Assembly: GCA_903921365.1 (NCBI GenBank)
Contig: CAIXPS010000014.1
Coordinates: 1 to 58,493 of the forward strand
Length of the DNA: 58,493 nt
DNA from: an uncultured bacterium
Lineage (GTDB): Bacteria; Chloroflexota; Anaerolineae; J036; Brachytrichaceae
Direction: 5' to 3'
Each line of letters begins with the position of its first letter. The stretch's first letter is position 1. Below, piece by piece: positions 50,027 through 57,722 of this stretch. The position numbers were made by a program, and so were the translations under genes. The notes under the pieces are model-generated. The model did no database searches. It saw nothing but the letters and a program-made list of their open reading frames with translations, and was not told the DNA's origin.

Positions 50027-51910
50027 ATGATTGATTTGAATGAAGTCGGGGCGTTTTCGAGTGCGCCGTCAGAAACTGGCGTGCAGGTGCGTTTTGGCAT
50101 TTATCTACCGGGAATTCACCCCGAAGAGGGCTACAGGCTGCGAGTGCGCGTCATCCATCGCAGTGATCGCTTTGACCCGGAAGTCGCCCCGCTCAACTTC
50201 GACCTGTCGCCGGTCGCAGAATCGCCACATAACCTGTGGCGCGTCGATGCAATCATCCCGGTTATTCCTGGCACGCACTTTGGCGTTTCGGGTAGCTATC
50301 TCTACCGGTATCAGTTGTTCCAGGTTGTGCCTGGCTCTGACCAGCCTAAAGTCGTCACGCAGTGGTTTACTGACCCATTTGCCCGCGCCACCGACGAGGT
50401 CGGTCAGCTCGCTGCGTTCGTCACCCCGGATGTTGCGGAGGATGTCGCATGGGACGATGTAGATTGGAAAACGCCTGAGTTGGCCGATTTGATCGTCTAT
50501 GAGCTTCACGTTGAGGAGTTCAACCGCTCGTTTGACGGTGTGATCGAGCGTCTTACCTACTTGAAAAGCCTCGGCGTCACCTGCCTGGAACTCATGCCGG
50601 TGACCAGCATGAAACGCGACTTCGACTGGGGCTATGGGCCGCTGCATTACTTCGCGCCGTGCGAACGATGGAACGGCGCTACTGGATTGAAACGGCTGGT
50701 GAACGCGTGCCACAAGGCCGGCATCGCCGTCATCATCGATGTAGTCTACCAGCACGTCGACCCCGGTTTCCCTTATCATCAGGTCTACGCCGATGCCGGA
50801 CGACTCGCCGACAGTCCGATGGTGCGCGGCGAGGGCCCATTTGGTCCGCAGATTGATTTCAGCAAAGACTTCGCTCAGGACTATATCCAGACCGCCAACT
50901 TCCGCTGGCTCCACGAATTCCATTTGGATGGTTTCCGCTACGACGAAGTCACCGATCTGTACGATGGGCCGGCCGGCGTTCAGTATGCCAAGATGGCCTG
51001 GGATAACTACAACGAGTCGCTCAAGCTGGCGCGCTTCACGCCATCCGGTAATGCGGCGGCCGGCGAATACAGCCGCATCATTCAGGCGCCTGAAGCGTTG
51101 AACCGGCCGCAGCAGATACTGCGCGAGACCTACTCAAACGCCACGTGGCAGGATGGATTATTGAACAAAGCTCAGAACATGGCGCAATGGAGTTATGTGG
51201 ATGACGACTTTGCGCATCTGCTGGATCTGGGCCTCATGGGTTACTCAACAACAAAGACAGTGCATGACGGGACCGGCCAGCCGGTAGAGATGCCAGTTGC
51301 GCCGTTTCAGTACCTCGAATCGCACGACCACAGCCAGTTGATCTCCTTTGTGGGACTGGAAGATGGCGATGTGCCGTTTGGAGATCGCAGCAAGGCTTAT
51401 GCGCTGCAACCCTACGCGATTGCGCTTTACACCCTGCAGGGCACTCCGATGCTGTTTCAGGGGCAGGAATTCGCGGAGAATTACGTGTTGCCGAATGATG
51501 GCAACGGGCGCATCCGCATTCGGCGCGATGTGAATTGGGAGTTCTTCTACGATCAGCAGGGGCAGATGTTGATTCACCTCTATCGCGTGCTTGGCCGATT
51601 GCGGCACGAGTATCCTTCATTGCGCAGCCGCGAGTCGTTCTACTGCCACACGGAGTCACGCCCGCAGGCCGGAGTAATCATCTATCGTCGCCAGTCCAGT
51701 GCCGATGGGCAGGTTGCCATGGTGATATTGAACTTCTCTGGCAATACCCAGAGCATCGATGTCGCGTTCCCTGAAAGCGGCGAGTATCGCGAGATGATCG
51801 ACGACTCCATTCGCCCGGTTCCATACGTCATCACGGCGAACGTGCCCGGACAGTTAGTCTCGGTTGAGGCGCCATCGCACTACGGATTCGTGTTTGTGAA
51901 AGCGGCATGA
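50027..51910 (+). CDS. GH13-type alpha-glucan-active enzyme
   Basis: A 627-residue alpha-amylase-family enzyme with an N-terminal CBM48-like domain (about residues 15-130) and a barrel: LIVYELHVEEFN, VIIDVVYQHVDP, HLDGFRYDEVTD (nucleophile Asp), ILRETYSNA (acid Glu) and YLESHDHSQLI (third Asp), then a closing beta domain. Layout resembles glycogen branching enzyme and maltooligosyl-trehalose trehalohydrolase; which one cannot be decided. All three catalytic residues are present. It probably trims or remodels stored alpha-glucan. GGTGGTGCAG precedes the ATG. It is followed after about 90 bases by the URO-D gene with the hairpin-covered start. Confidence 0.85.
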   Translation: MIDLNEVGAFSSAPSETGVQVRFGIYLPGIHPEEGYRLRVRVIHRSDRFDPEVAPLNFDLSPVAESPHNLWRVDAIIPVIPGTHFGVSGSYLYRYQLFQVVPGSDQPKVVTQWFTDPFARATDEVGQLAAFVTPDVAEDVAWDDVDWKTPELADLIVYELHVEEFNRSFDGVIERLTYLKSLGVTCLELMPVTSMKRDFDWGYGPLHYFAPCERWNGATGLKRLVNACHKAGIAVIIDVVYQHVDPGFPYHQVYADAGRLADSPMVRGEGPFGPQIDFSKDFAQDYIQTANFRWLHEFHLDGFRYDEVTDLYDGPAGVQYAKMAWDNYNESLKLARFTPSGNAAAGEYSRIIQAPEALNRPQQILRETYSNATWQDGLLNKAQNMAQWSYVDDDFAHLLDLGLMGYSTTKTVHDGTGQPVEMPVAPFQYLESHDHSQLISFVGLEDGDVPFGDRSKAYALQPYAIALYTLQGTPMLFQGQEFAENYVLPNDGNGRIRIRRDVNWEFFYDQQGQMLIHLYRVLGRLRHEYPSLRSRESFYCHTESRPQAGVIIYRRQSSADGQVAMVILNFSGNTQSIDVAFPESGEYREMIDDSIRPVPYVITANVPGQLVSVEAPSHYGFVFVKAA

Positions 51911-51977
51911 TGCGATTCTGTGTCTGTGCGTTGGGCGCGTGACGCAGGAAGCCCTCTGCTGTCGTCCACCGGTTTCA

Positions 51978-52013
51978 GATGGGGGTCTATACTCCCTTGT
52001 ATGGACCCCCATC
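51978..52013 (+). promoter_or_regulatory. Strong 15-bp hairpin over the URO-D start codon
   Basis: GATGGGGGTCTATAC (51978-51992) pairs with GTATGGACCCCCATC (51999-52013) in 14 of 15 places plus one U-G pair, leaving a six-base loop. The ATG of the following URO-D gene (52001) is inside the stem. In RNA this would hide the start codon. A terminator of the GH13 gene is the alternative, but there is no T run. Confidence 0.6.
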
Positions 52014-53125
52014 ATTTCCCTTATGATCGATTCCAGTCCGTCAAACAAGAAAAAGAGCAGCGCCTGATCGAGTTTCTGAACGCCCCGACGGCGGCTGACG
52101 TGCCCGTCATCGTGCGCGCGCCTTGCAACGTATGGGGCAAGGTGTCGCGTTATCGCGAGCAGTCGCTCGAACTGCAACTCGATGCGCTGGCGCTCTCGCT
52201 CGATATCCCCTCTGACTTTCTGTTTTCCTACCTCGAACCGTGGCACGGCGTGGGCGTGTTCGCGAACATCTTCGGTTGTCCGGTCAACTGGAATGATTAC
52301 GATGCGCCGCAGACCTATTACCGCTACCACACGGTTGACGAACTCAGCGACCTGAAGCGACCGAATATCATGGACAGCGAACTGGCGCAGATGGTGATCG
52401 AGTCCATCCGATACTTCCGGCGCGTTACCGGCGATGCGCTCGATATCTCGTTGACCGACACGCAGAGCCCCAATGACTCGGCCAGTCTGATCCTCGACAC
52501 GTGCGAATTCTTCACGGCCGGGCTGGTGGACTCTGAGCGCATCGCGCCATTGATGGATATGGTGACCGATGTCATGATCGACTTCTCCGACATGCAACTG
52601 GAAGCGCTGGGTTTGACCGCCACCCGACCCGGCCACATCATGCCGTCTGCGCGCGGACTCACGGGCATCTCGATTTCTGACGACAATATGGCGGTCATTT
52701 CCGCGCCTTGCTATCGCAATTCGGCGTTGCCCTACAACAATCGCCTGAGCGAGCATTTTGGCGGGATTGCTGTGCATACCTGCGGGAACTTTATCCAGAA
52801 CTACGGCGTCGTAAAACAGATCAAAGGCCTCGCCATGATCGACTGCGCATTGTCGGGCGCGGACCCGACGCCAAACAACCCCGTAAAACTGGGCGCCGCA
52901 TTTGCCAATACCGGCATCACGATCAAAGCCCGCATCGGTATCGAAGAGGAGCATTGGAGCGCACTCGACGACTTGATCCGACCCGATCTGAAGTTAATTA
53001 TTCAGGTGGAGTCGGATGGCAACGTCGCCAATGCCAGTCGCGTCTATGAGAAGCTGAAGACCCGCTGCCGCGAGATCATGACCCGCAAGCGCAACGCGCC
53101 CGTCGGGGGATACAGTGGAGGATGA
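52001..53125 (+). CDS. URO-D superfamily protein, putative corrinoid-type methyltransferase
   Basis: A 374-residue protein. It contains HTCG at residues 259-262 (IAVHTCGNFIQNYGVVKQIK), equal to the HxC metal motif of corrinoid methyltransferases, with FANIFGCPVNWNDYD and ILDTCEFFTAGLVDSE before it and IVIKARIG-like strands after it. The start is uncertain. The ATG at 52001 lies within a strong hairpin; an in-frame GTG exists at 51920 right behind the GH13 stop. Function unknown as for the others of this family. The next SDR gene begins just behind its stop, so the two are a pair. A relic of this gene lies at 46880. Confidence 0.82.
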   Translation: MDPHHFPYDRFQSVKQEKEQRLIEFLNAPTAADVPVIVRAPCNVWGKVSRYREQSLELQLDALALSLDIPSDFLFSYLEPWHGVGVFANIFGCPVNWNDYDAPQTYYRYHTVDELSDLKRPNIMDSELAQMVIESIRYFRRVTGDALDISLTDTQSPNDSASLILDTCEFFTAGLVDSERIAPLMDMVTDVMIDFSDMQLEALGLTATRPGHIMPSARGLTGISISDDNMAVISAPCYRNSALPYNNRLSEHFGGIAVHTCGNFIQNYGVVKQIKGLAMIDCALSGADPTPNNPVKLGAAFANTGITIKARIGIEEEHWSALDDLIRPDLKLIIQVESDGNVANASRVYEKLKTRCREIMTRKRNAPVGGYSGG

Positions 53126-53126
53126 T

Positions 53127-53906
53127 GTGGACGTGGAACGAGCGCGAAGCGTGCAGGGCAAAGTGGCGTTGATCACTGGCGCAGCCAAGGGCATTGGCTG
53201 GGGTTGTGCGCAGGTGCTTGGAATGGCTGGCGCAGCAGTAGCGCTTGTGGATATTGACGCAAACAGCGTTGAAAGCGCGGCGCAGCAACTGCGCGATTAC
53301 GGCGTCGCTGCGACGGCCTATACCGCCAACGTGAGCCGATCGGATGATGTGAACCGCGCCATCGACGCAGTCGTCGAGCGCTATCATGGCATCGACATTG
53401 TGATTAACAACGCCGGAACTCATGACGGCAAGAGCATAGAGCAAGCGAGTGAAGCGGACTGGGATCGTGTGATCGCCGTCAACCTGAAAAGCGTTTTCCT
53501 CGTCTCAAAGGCCGCATTGCCGCACCTGAAAGCCAATGGCGGCGCGATCGTCAACATGAGCTCGATGGTTGGGCTGGTCGGTCAGTCAAACGCTTGCGCT
53601 TATGCGGCGTCAAAAGGGGGCATCATCGCGCTGACGAAAAACATGGCTCTCGATCTTGCTCCCTATCATATTCGTGTCAACTGTATCTGTCCCGGATGGG
53701 TGGAGACGCCGCTGGTGCAGACCTGGTTTGGGCTGCAGCCCGATGAGCCCGCCGCGCGCAACTACATTTACTCGGTCCATCCTCTGGGGCGAATCGCGAC
53801 GCCTGAGGACATTGGTCGGGCCGCGCTTTTCCTCGCGTCAGAAATGGGTGCATTCGTCACTGGCGTCGCACTCCCCGTGGATGGCGGTGTGGCGCTGGGC
53901 TATTGA
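53127..53906 (+). CDS. Short-chain dehydrogenase/reductase
   Basis: A 259-residue SDR. Cofactor motif VALITGAAKGIGWG, NNAG in IVINNAGTHDGK, Ser in IVNMSSMVGLVG, YAASK in CAYAASKGGIIALTK (Tyr and Lys), and ASEMGAFVTGVALPVDGG at the end. It probably oxidises a sugar or sugar-acid hydroxyl with NAD(P). The start chosen is GTG at 53127, five bases after GGAGG and one base beyond the URO-D stop; another GTG is at 53115. Close coupling to the URO-D gene suggests that the SDR acts on the same compound. Confidence 0.88.
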   Translation: MDVERARSVQGKVALITGAAKGIGWGCAQVLGMAGAAVALVDIDANSVESAAQQLRDYGVAATAYTANVSRSDDVNRAIDAVVERYHGIDIVINNAGTHDGKSIEQASEADWDRVIAVNLKSVFLVSKAALPHLKANGGAIVNMSSMVGLVGQSNACAYAASKGGIIALTKNMALDLAPYHIRVNCICPGWVETPLVQTWFGLQPDEPAARNYIYSVHPLGRIATPEDIGRAALFLASEMGAFVTGVALPVDGGVALGY

Positions 53907-53927
53907 CTGCTTTGAGTCCGTTTGGGA
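53907..53927 (+). repeat. Dispersed repeat, diverged copy after SDR gene
   Basis: CTGCTTTGAGTCCGTTTGGG differs from the consensus in a few positions. It starts directly after the stop codon of the SDR gene, again a gene-end location like most other copies. Confidence 0.5.
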
Positions 53928-53942
53928 TTGAGGGTTACCAAT

Positions 53943-55058
53943 ATGTCAAAAACACTTGTGAGTGAACACGGCATCGTCTGCCGTCTACCCGATGAACGGC
54001 TTTCCTATTTTGGCTGGCCCACCGTTGCGCGTCTCGATGATGGGACGTTGATTGTCTCCAGTTCCGGGCTGCGCTCAGAGCACGTCTGTCCGTGGGGCAA
54101 GACCGTGATTAACGTCAGCACCGATGAAGGTCGGACGTGGTCGCTGCCGCGCGTCATCAATGACTCGCCGCTCGATGACCGGGATTCCGGCATCGTCAAC
54201 CTGGGCGGTGGAAAGGTGCTCGTTGCGTGGTTCACAAGCGCTAATCATTCCTACGCGCATGAGAAATGGGTGCGCGAATGGCTTGGCGATGCCGAAGTGG
54301 ACTCGTGGCTGCCGACGCTCGACGCGGTCACCCCGGAGATACTTGCTCAGGGGCTGGGGTCGTGGATCATGCTGAGCGATGATCGGGGCGCAACCTGGGG
54401 TGCGCCGATTCGTGTTCCGGTATCAGCGCCGCATGGCCCGATTCTGTTGCACTCAGGCGACCTGTTTTACATCGGCAAGTCCTATATGAATGGGTGGGGC
54501 GAGATGGAGATTGGCGCAATCATGACTGCGCGCAGCCGCGACGGCGGTCACACCTGGGACCGCCAGGGCGCTGTGCCTGTTTATCCCGGCACGGACTATG
54601 CCAACTATCACGAGCCGCACGTAGTCGAGTTGCCCTCCGGCCGCCTGATCGGGATGATCCGGGTTGAGGATCATGCGGATCATAAACTTGAACCGGCTGG
54701 CGTGGTGAATTTCAGCATCATGCAGACCGCGTCCGATGACGGCGGAATGACGTGGACGCCTGCGCGACCGCTTGGTTTTCATGGTTCCCCGCCACATCTC
54801 ATCCGGCACTCGTCTGGTGTGCTGGTGATGACCTACGGTTACCGGCTGGCGCCCTTCGGTCAGCGTGTCGCGTTCAGCCATGATGACGGCGTCACCTGGG
54901 ATCACGACTGGATCGTCCGCGATGACGGCCCTGACAGCGATCTGGGGTATCCGTCCTCGGTCGAACTGGATGACGGCAGCCTGCTGACGGTGTGCTACCA
55001 GAAAGTGCCTGGTGATCGGAAGTGTTCGCTGCTGTGGTCGCGCTGGCGCATGCCGTGA
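53943..55058 (+). CDS. Sialidase-like BNR/Asp-box protein
   Basis: A 371-residue six-bladed beta-propeller. Five Asp-box motifs are visible: STDEGRTW, SDDRGATW, SRDGGHTW, SDDGGMTW and SHDDGVTW. The start has WPTVARLDDGTLIVSSSG, similar to the opening of exo-sialidases and related BNR proteins. Arginines fit the binding cluster only partly, so true sialidase activity is not certain; a rhamnosidase or other BNR hydrolase is possible. No signal peptide. The ATG at 53943 has GAGGG seven bases before it. A strong hairpin follows the gene. Confidence 0.8.
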   Translation: MSKTLVSEHGIVCRLPDERLSYFGWPTVARLDDGTLIVSSSGLRSEHVCPWGKTVINVSTDEGRTWSLPRVINDSPLDDRDSGIVNLGGGKVLVAWFTSANHSYAHEKWVREWLGDAEVDSWLPTLDAVTPEILAQGLGSWIMLSDDRGATWGAPIRVPVSAPHGPILLHSGDLFYIGKSYMNGWGEMEIGAIMTARSRDGGHTWDRQGAVPVYPGTDYANYHEPHVVELPSGRLIGMIRVEDHADHKLEPAGVVNFSIMQTASDDGGMTWTPARPLGFHGSPPHLIRHSSGVLVMTYGYRLAPFGQRVAFSHDDGVTWDHDWIVRDDGPDSDLGYPSSVELDDGSLLTVCYQKVPGDRKCSLLWSRWRMP

Positions 55059-55061
55059 TGC

Positions 55062-55137
55062 GTAGCTGTGTGCCTTGCGAAGGGTTGTCGTCACATGGCG
55101 ATGCCCGTTGACAACCTTCGCAAGGCGGATAGCGCTA
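55062..55137. terminator. Long inverted repeat between convergent genes
   Basis: CCTTGCGAAGGGTTGTC (55073-55089) pairs with GACAACCTTCGCAAGG (55110-55125) with one bulged base; GTAGC near 55062 and GCTAC near 55137 extend it. It lies between the sialidase-like and adaptor genes that face each other, so a two-way terminator or a mobile palindromic element is likely. It shares a TTGTC/GACAAC core with the hairpin at 17709. Confidence 0.55.
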
Positions 55138-55142
55138 CACCG

Positions 55143-56333
55143 TTACTGTAGCGTGATGTCGGCCTGCCCGGTCATACCTGGCAACAGGATCATCTGTGAG
55201 GGATCGACTGCGATCAGCACTGTATAGAGCGCTGCGCCGCTCAGCGTTCCGGAAGACTGCGCCAGCACCGCGCTGACCTTGCCTTTAAACTCGTCTGTGT
55301 ATGACTTCAAACGTATCGTTACCGGCGCGTTGACTTTGATGCTGGCCACGTCGCTCTCAACCACATTGCTCGACTTGAACTGCAACCCGGCCAGATCCAC
55401 CAGCGTGAACGCATTACCTGGCGCGGTTTCGCCGGCCACCACGTTGACCGCCAGAACGACGCAGTCGCAGGGCGATACCAGCGTAGCCTTGCTCAGGGCG
55501 CTCTTAGCCTGTTCCAGCGTTGCTTTTGCCTGGCTGACTGTTGCGTCATCCACCTGGGACTGTTCGGCTGTCACACCTTCATTCAGCGACGCCACCTTAT
55601 TTTTTGCCGTCACGACTGACGCGTACGCCTGTGTCAAAGTGTCCTGTGACACCGGTTTCTGGAGGTTCAAATAGGTGTCACGCGCGGCAACCCAACTCTC
55701 GAAGGCGTTGCCATAGGAGGCTTCACCCATCTGGCACTGGGTTGTCTTGGCGCCATCTTTGCCGGCGCATGCGTAATCACGTTGCGATTGCGCCGAGAGG
55801 TAACCCAGCCATGCCGAATCAACACTCATGCGCGCATTCTCAATTACCGTTGCCGTGTTCCCGGCCGCGGTCTTGCTGTAACTGGCATAGGCTGCGCTGA
55901 GTTGCGCCTGCGCCGCCGTCAGGTTTTCCTTGGTTGCGGGCGCATTTTGTATGGCGATGTTCGCCTGGCTGATCTGAAGCGCCAGTTCGGCATCGGCTAC
56001 TGCTTCCTTTAGCGCCGTGTCATCAAGTGTTGCGAGCACGTCGCCCTTTTTTACGGTGTGTCCTGGCTTCGGGTTAACCGTCAATACCTTACTGCTGGCG
56101 TCGAAGCCCAGCGAGAGGGTCGGCGACCTGAGCGCCAGTGCGCCATCCACCGATACCGATGAAGTCGTTGCCACAACGCGCGTGGCGAGCGGCGCAGGAC
56201 GCTGTTGTGCAGTGGCGCCTGCCGCAGGTTGCGCGTTTGTATTGCTCGTAGTGCTTGTGGCGCTCGCGCATGCCGTGAGCGTCAATGCGGCCACAGCCGC
56301 GAAAAGTGTTAGTTTTGTAATCAGGTTTTTCAT
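55143..56333 (-). CDS. Efflux adaptor lipoprotein (HlyD/MacA-like), second copy
   Basis: A 396-residue protein with a lipoprotein signal (LTLTACAS), a Thr/Ala linker, a first lipoyl half (NPKPGHTVKKGDVLATLDDT), a long coiled hairpin (about residues 120-285), the second lipoyl half LVSPCDCVVLAVNVVAGETA, and a beta-barrel near the end (IKVNAPVTIRLKSYTDEFKG). Such adaptors join an inner-membrane ABC permease to an exit channel, or in single-membrane cells assist export. It lies 34 bases downstream of a similar gene. Each probably works with the MacB-like permease upstream. Confidence 0.9.
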   Translation of the reverse strand: MKNLITKLTLFAAVAALTLTACASATSTTSNTNAQPAAGATAQQRPAPLATRVVATTSSVSVDGALALRSPTLSLGFDASSKVLTVNPKPGHTVKKGDVLATLDDTALKEAVADAELALQISQANIAIQNAPATKENLTAAQAQLSAAYASYSKTAAGNTATVIENARMSVDSAWLGYLSAQSQRDYACAGKDGAKTTQCQMGEASYGNAFESWVAARDTYLNLQKPVSQDTLTQAYASVVTAKNKVASLNEGVTAEQSQVDDATVSQAKATLEQAKSALSKATLVSPCDCVVLAVNVVAGETAPGNAFTLVDLAGLQFKSSNVVESDVASIKVNAPVTIRLKSYTDEFKGKVSAVLAQSSGTLSGAALYTVLIAVDPSQMILLPGMTGQADITLQ

Positions 56334-56367
56334 GTTTCTCCTTTTGGAACAGTGCTCAGTCGGCAGC

Positions 56368-57702
56368 TTACTTAAGGCTAATCTCCGCCTGTCCCGTCAT
56401 TCCAGGGCGCAGATCGACGTTGGTTGTGTCGAGGCGCAGGATGACCGTGTATAGCGCCACAGTGCTCAGCGTGCCGGATGATACGGGCAAAACGGCGTCG
56501 ACAGTGCCGGTGAAAGTCTCCGTGAACGCCTTCAAGCGTATCGTTGCGGGCAGTCCCGACTTCATATTGACAACATCTCGCTCGTTCAGGTTGGTGGTCT
56601 GAAAAGTGATCTCTGATAGATCGAGCAGGGTAATTGCTGACCCGCTGCTGGCAGTGGCGCCTACGCTCAATGGCGCCTCCTGAACTACACAGTTGCAGGG
56701 AGATAGCAGCCTGACCGCTAGCAGGTTGCGCTGCGCGCGCTCGACTGTCGTCTCCACCTGTTTGATCTGCAGGTCATAGATCGCCTTCTGTTGATCGCTG
56801 ACGCCGTTTTGCAGAGTAGCCAGGCTGGTCTGCGCCTGCACCACGCTTGCCCACGCTGGTGTGAGATCGTTTTGGCTGGTGGGTTGCTGCGCCGTCACGT
56901 AGGCGTTATAGGCAGTGCGCTCGCGCATTTCGGATTGTTGCACGCTCATGTCGGCCCGTTTGCAATTAGCCCCTCCAAGCGCCTTCTTCCAGTCGTCGTC
57001 GCTGGAATACCCGGGCTTGATGCCGCAGGTTTGATCGCGATCGAGTTGCGAGGAATAGAGCGAATTCTTAGCCTGGTTCCAGCTTCGCAACGCCTGTTCC
57101 ACCGTGGTGGCGGTTGGGCCGCTTTTCAGCGTGTTGTAGGCCGCATAGGCTGAATTCAGGGCGGCTTTTGCATTGTCGATATCGGTCTGCTTGGCGGGCG
57201 CCAGGCTTTTTGCGATCTGCGCCTTCTGCAAAGCCAGGGCTTGCTGTGCTTGCTGAAGCGTGGTCTGTAGCGTGCCTGGGTCAAGCTCGGCCAGCACGTC
57301 GCCTGTTTTTACCGCCTGGCCGGGCACGACGTTAACCGCCGTGACCTTACCGGTCGTGTCAAAGCTCGCGTTAATGAGCGGTGTAGTCAGGGTCAGTGTG
57401 CCGTCAGCGGCAACACTCGTCGTTGTTGCGACTACGCGTTTTGGCAACGCGGTTGCGGCGATCTGGCTGACTTGTGCCACGACCGCTTGTCCACTGCTCG
57501 TTGTAGTCGACGCCTGTGTAATGCTTGATTGACATGCCGTCATCAGAAGTCCTGCAATCAGCAGGCTGATGGGCGCGAAGCGCGCGAATGGCGCGAAGCG
57601 CGCGAAAGGCGCGAAGCGCGTGAATGGCGCAAAGGGCGCGAAGCGCGCGAAAGGCGCGAAGCGTAAGAGTGTGTGATTGTGAAATCTCATGATGTTGTCC
57701 AT
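56368..57702 (-). CDS. Efflux adaptor lipoprotein (HlyD/MacA-like) with repeated leader
   Basis: A 444-residue adaptor closely similar in layout to the next gene: lipoyl half DTTGKVTAVNVVPGQAVKTG, coiled hairpin, LLSPCNCVVQEAPLSVGATA, and barrel end ATIRLKAFTETFTG. The lipobox is LLIAGLLMTAC. Before it lie about six copies of the hexapeptide FAPFAR (residues about 15-47), coded by an 18-base tandem repeat, making the signal region unusually long. Two ATG starts (57702, 57690) are possible; neither removes the repeat. It starts about 20 bases after the permease gene ends. Confidence 0.88.
   Translation of the reverse strand: MDNIMRFHNHTLLRFAPFARFAPFAPFTRFAPFARFAPFARFAPISLLIAGLLMTACQSSITQASTTTSSGQAVVAQVSQIAATALPKRVVATTTSVAADGTLTLTTPLINASFDTTGKVTAVNVVPGQAVKTGDVLAELDPGTLQTTLQQAQQALALQKAQIAKSLAPAKQTDIDNAKAALNSAYAAYNTLKSGPTATTVEQALRSWNQAKNSLYSSQLDRDQTCGIKPGYSSDDDWKKALGGANCKRADMSVQQSEMRERTAYNAYVTAQQPTSQNDLTPAWASVVQAQTSLATLQNGVSDQQKAIYDLQIKQVETTVERAQRNLLAVRLLSPCNCVVQEAPLSVGATASSGSAITLLDLSEITFQTTNLNERDVVNMKSGLPATIRLKAFTETFTGTVDAVLPVSSGTLSTVALYTVILRLDTTNVDLRPGMTGQAEISLK
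57570..57662 (-). repeat. 18-base coding tandem repeat (FAPFAR)
   Basis: On the plus strand GCGCGAAAGGCGCGAAGC and variants occur about five times head to tail. Read on the minus strand they code FAPFAR units in the leader of the efflux adaptor. The pattern is typical of slippage and can change copy number. Confidence 0.85.
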
Positions 57703-57722
57703 CCTTTATTCGTTGATTGGTT

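Noticed and set aside
51854-52954. 366-codon minus-strand frame opposite the URO-D gene at 52001
   Set aside because: It spans two unrelated genes and their gap, and the translation is rich in Arg and His with no family signature.
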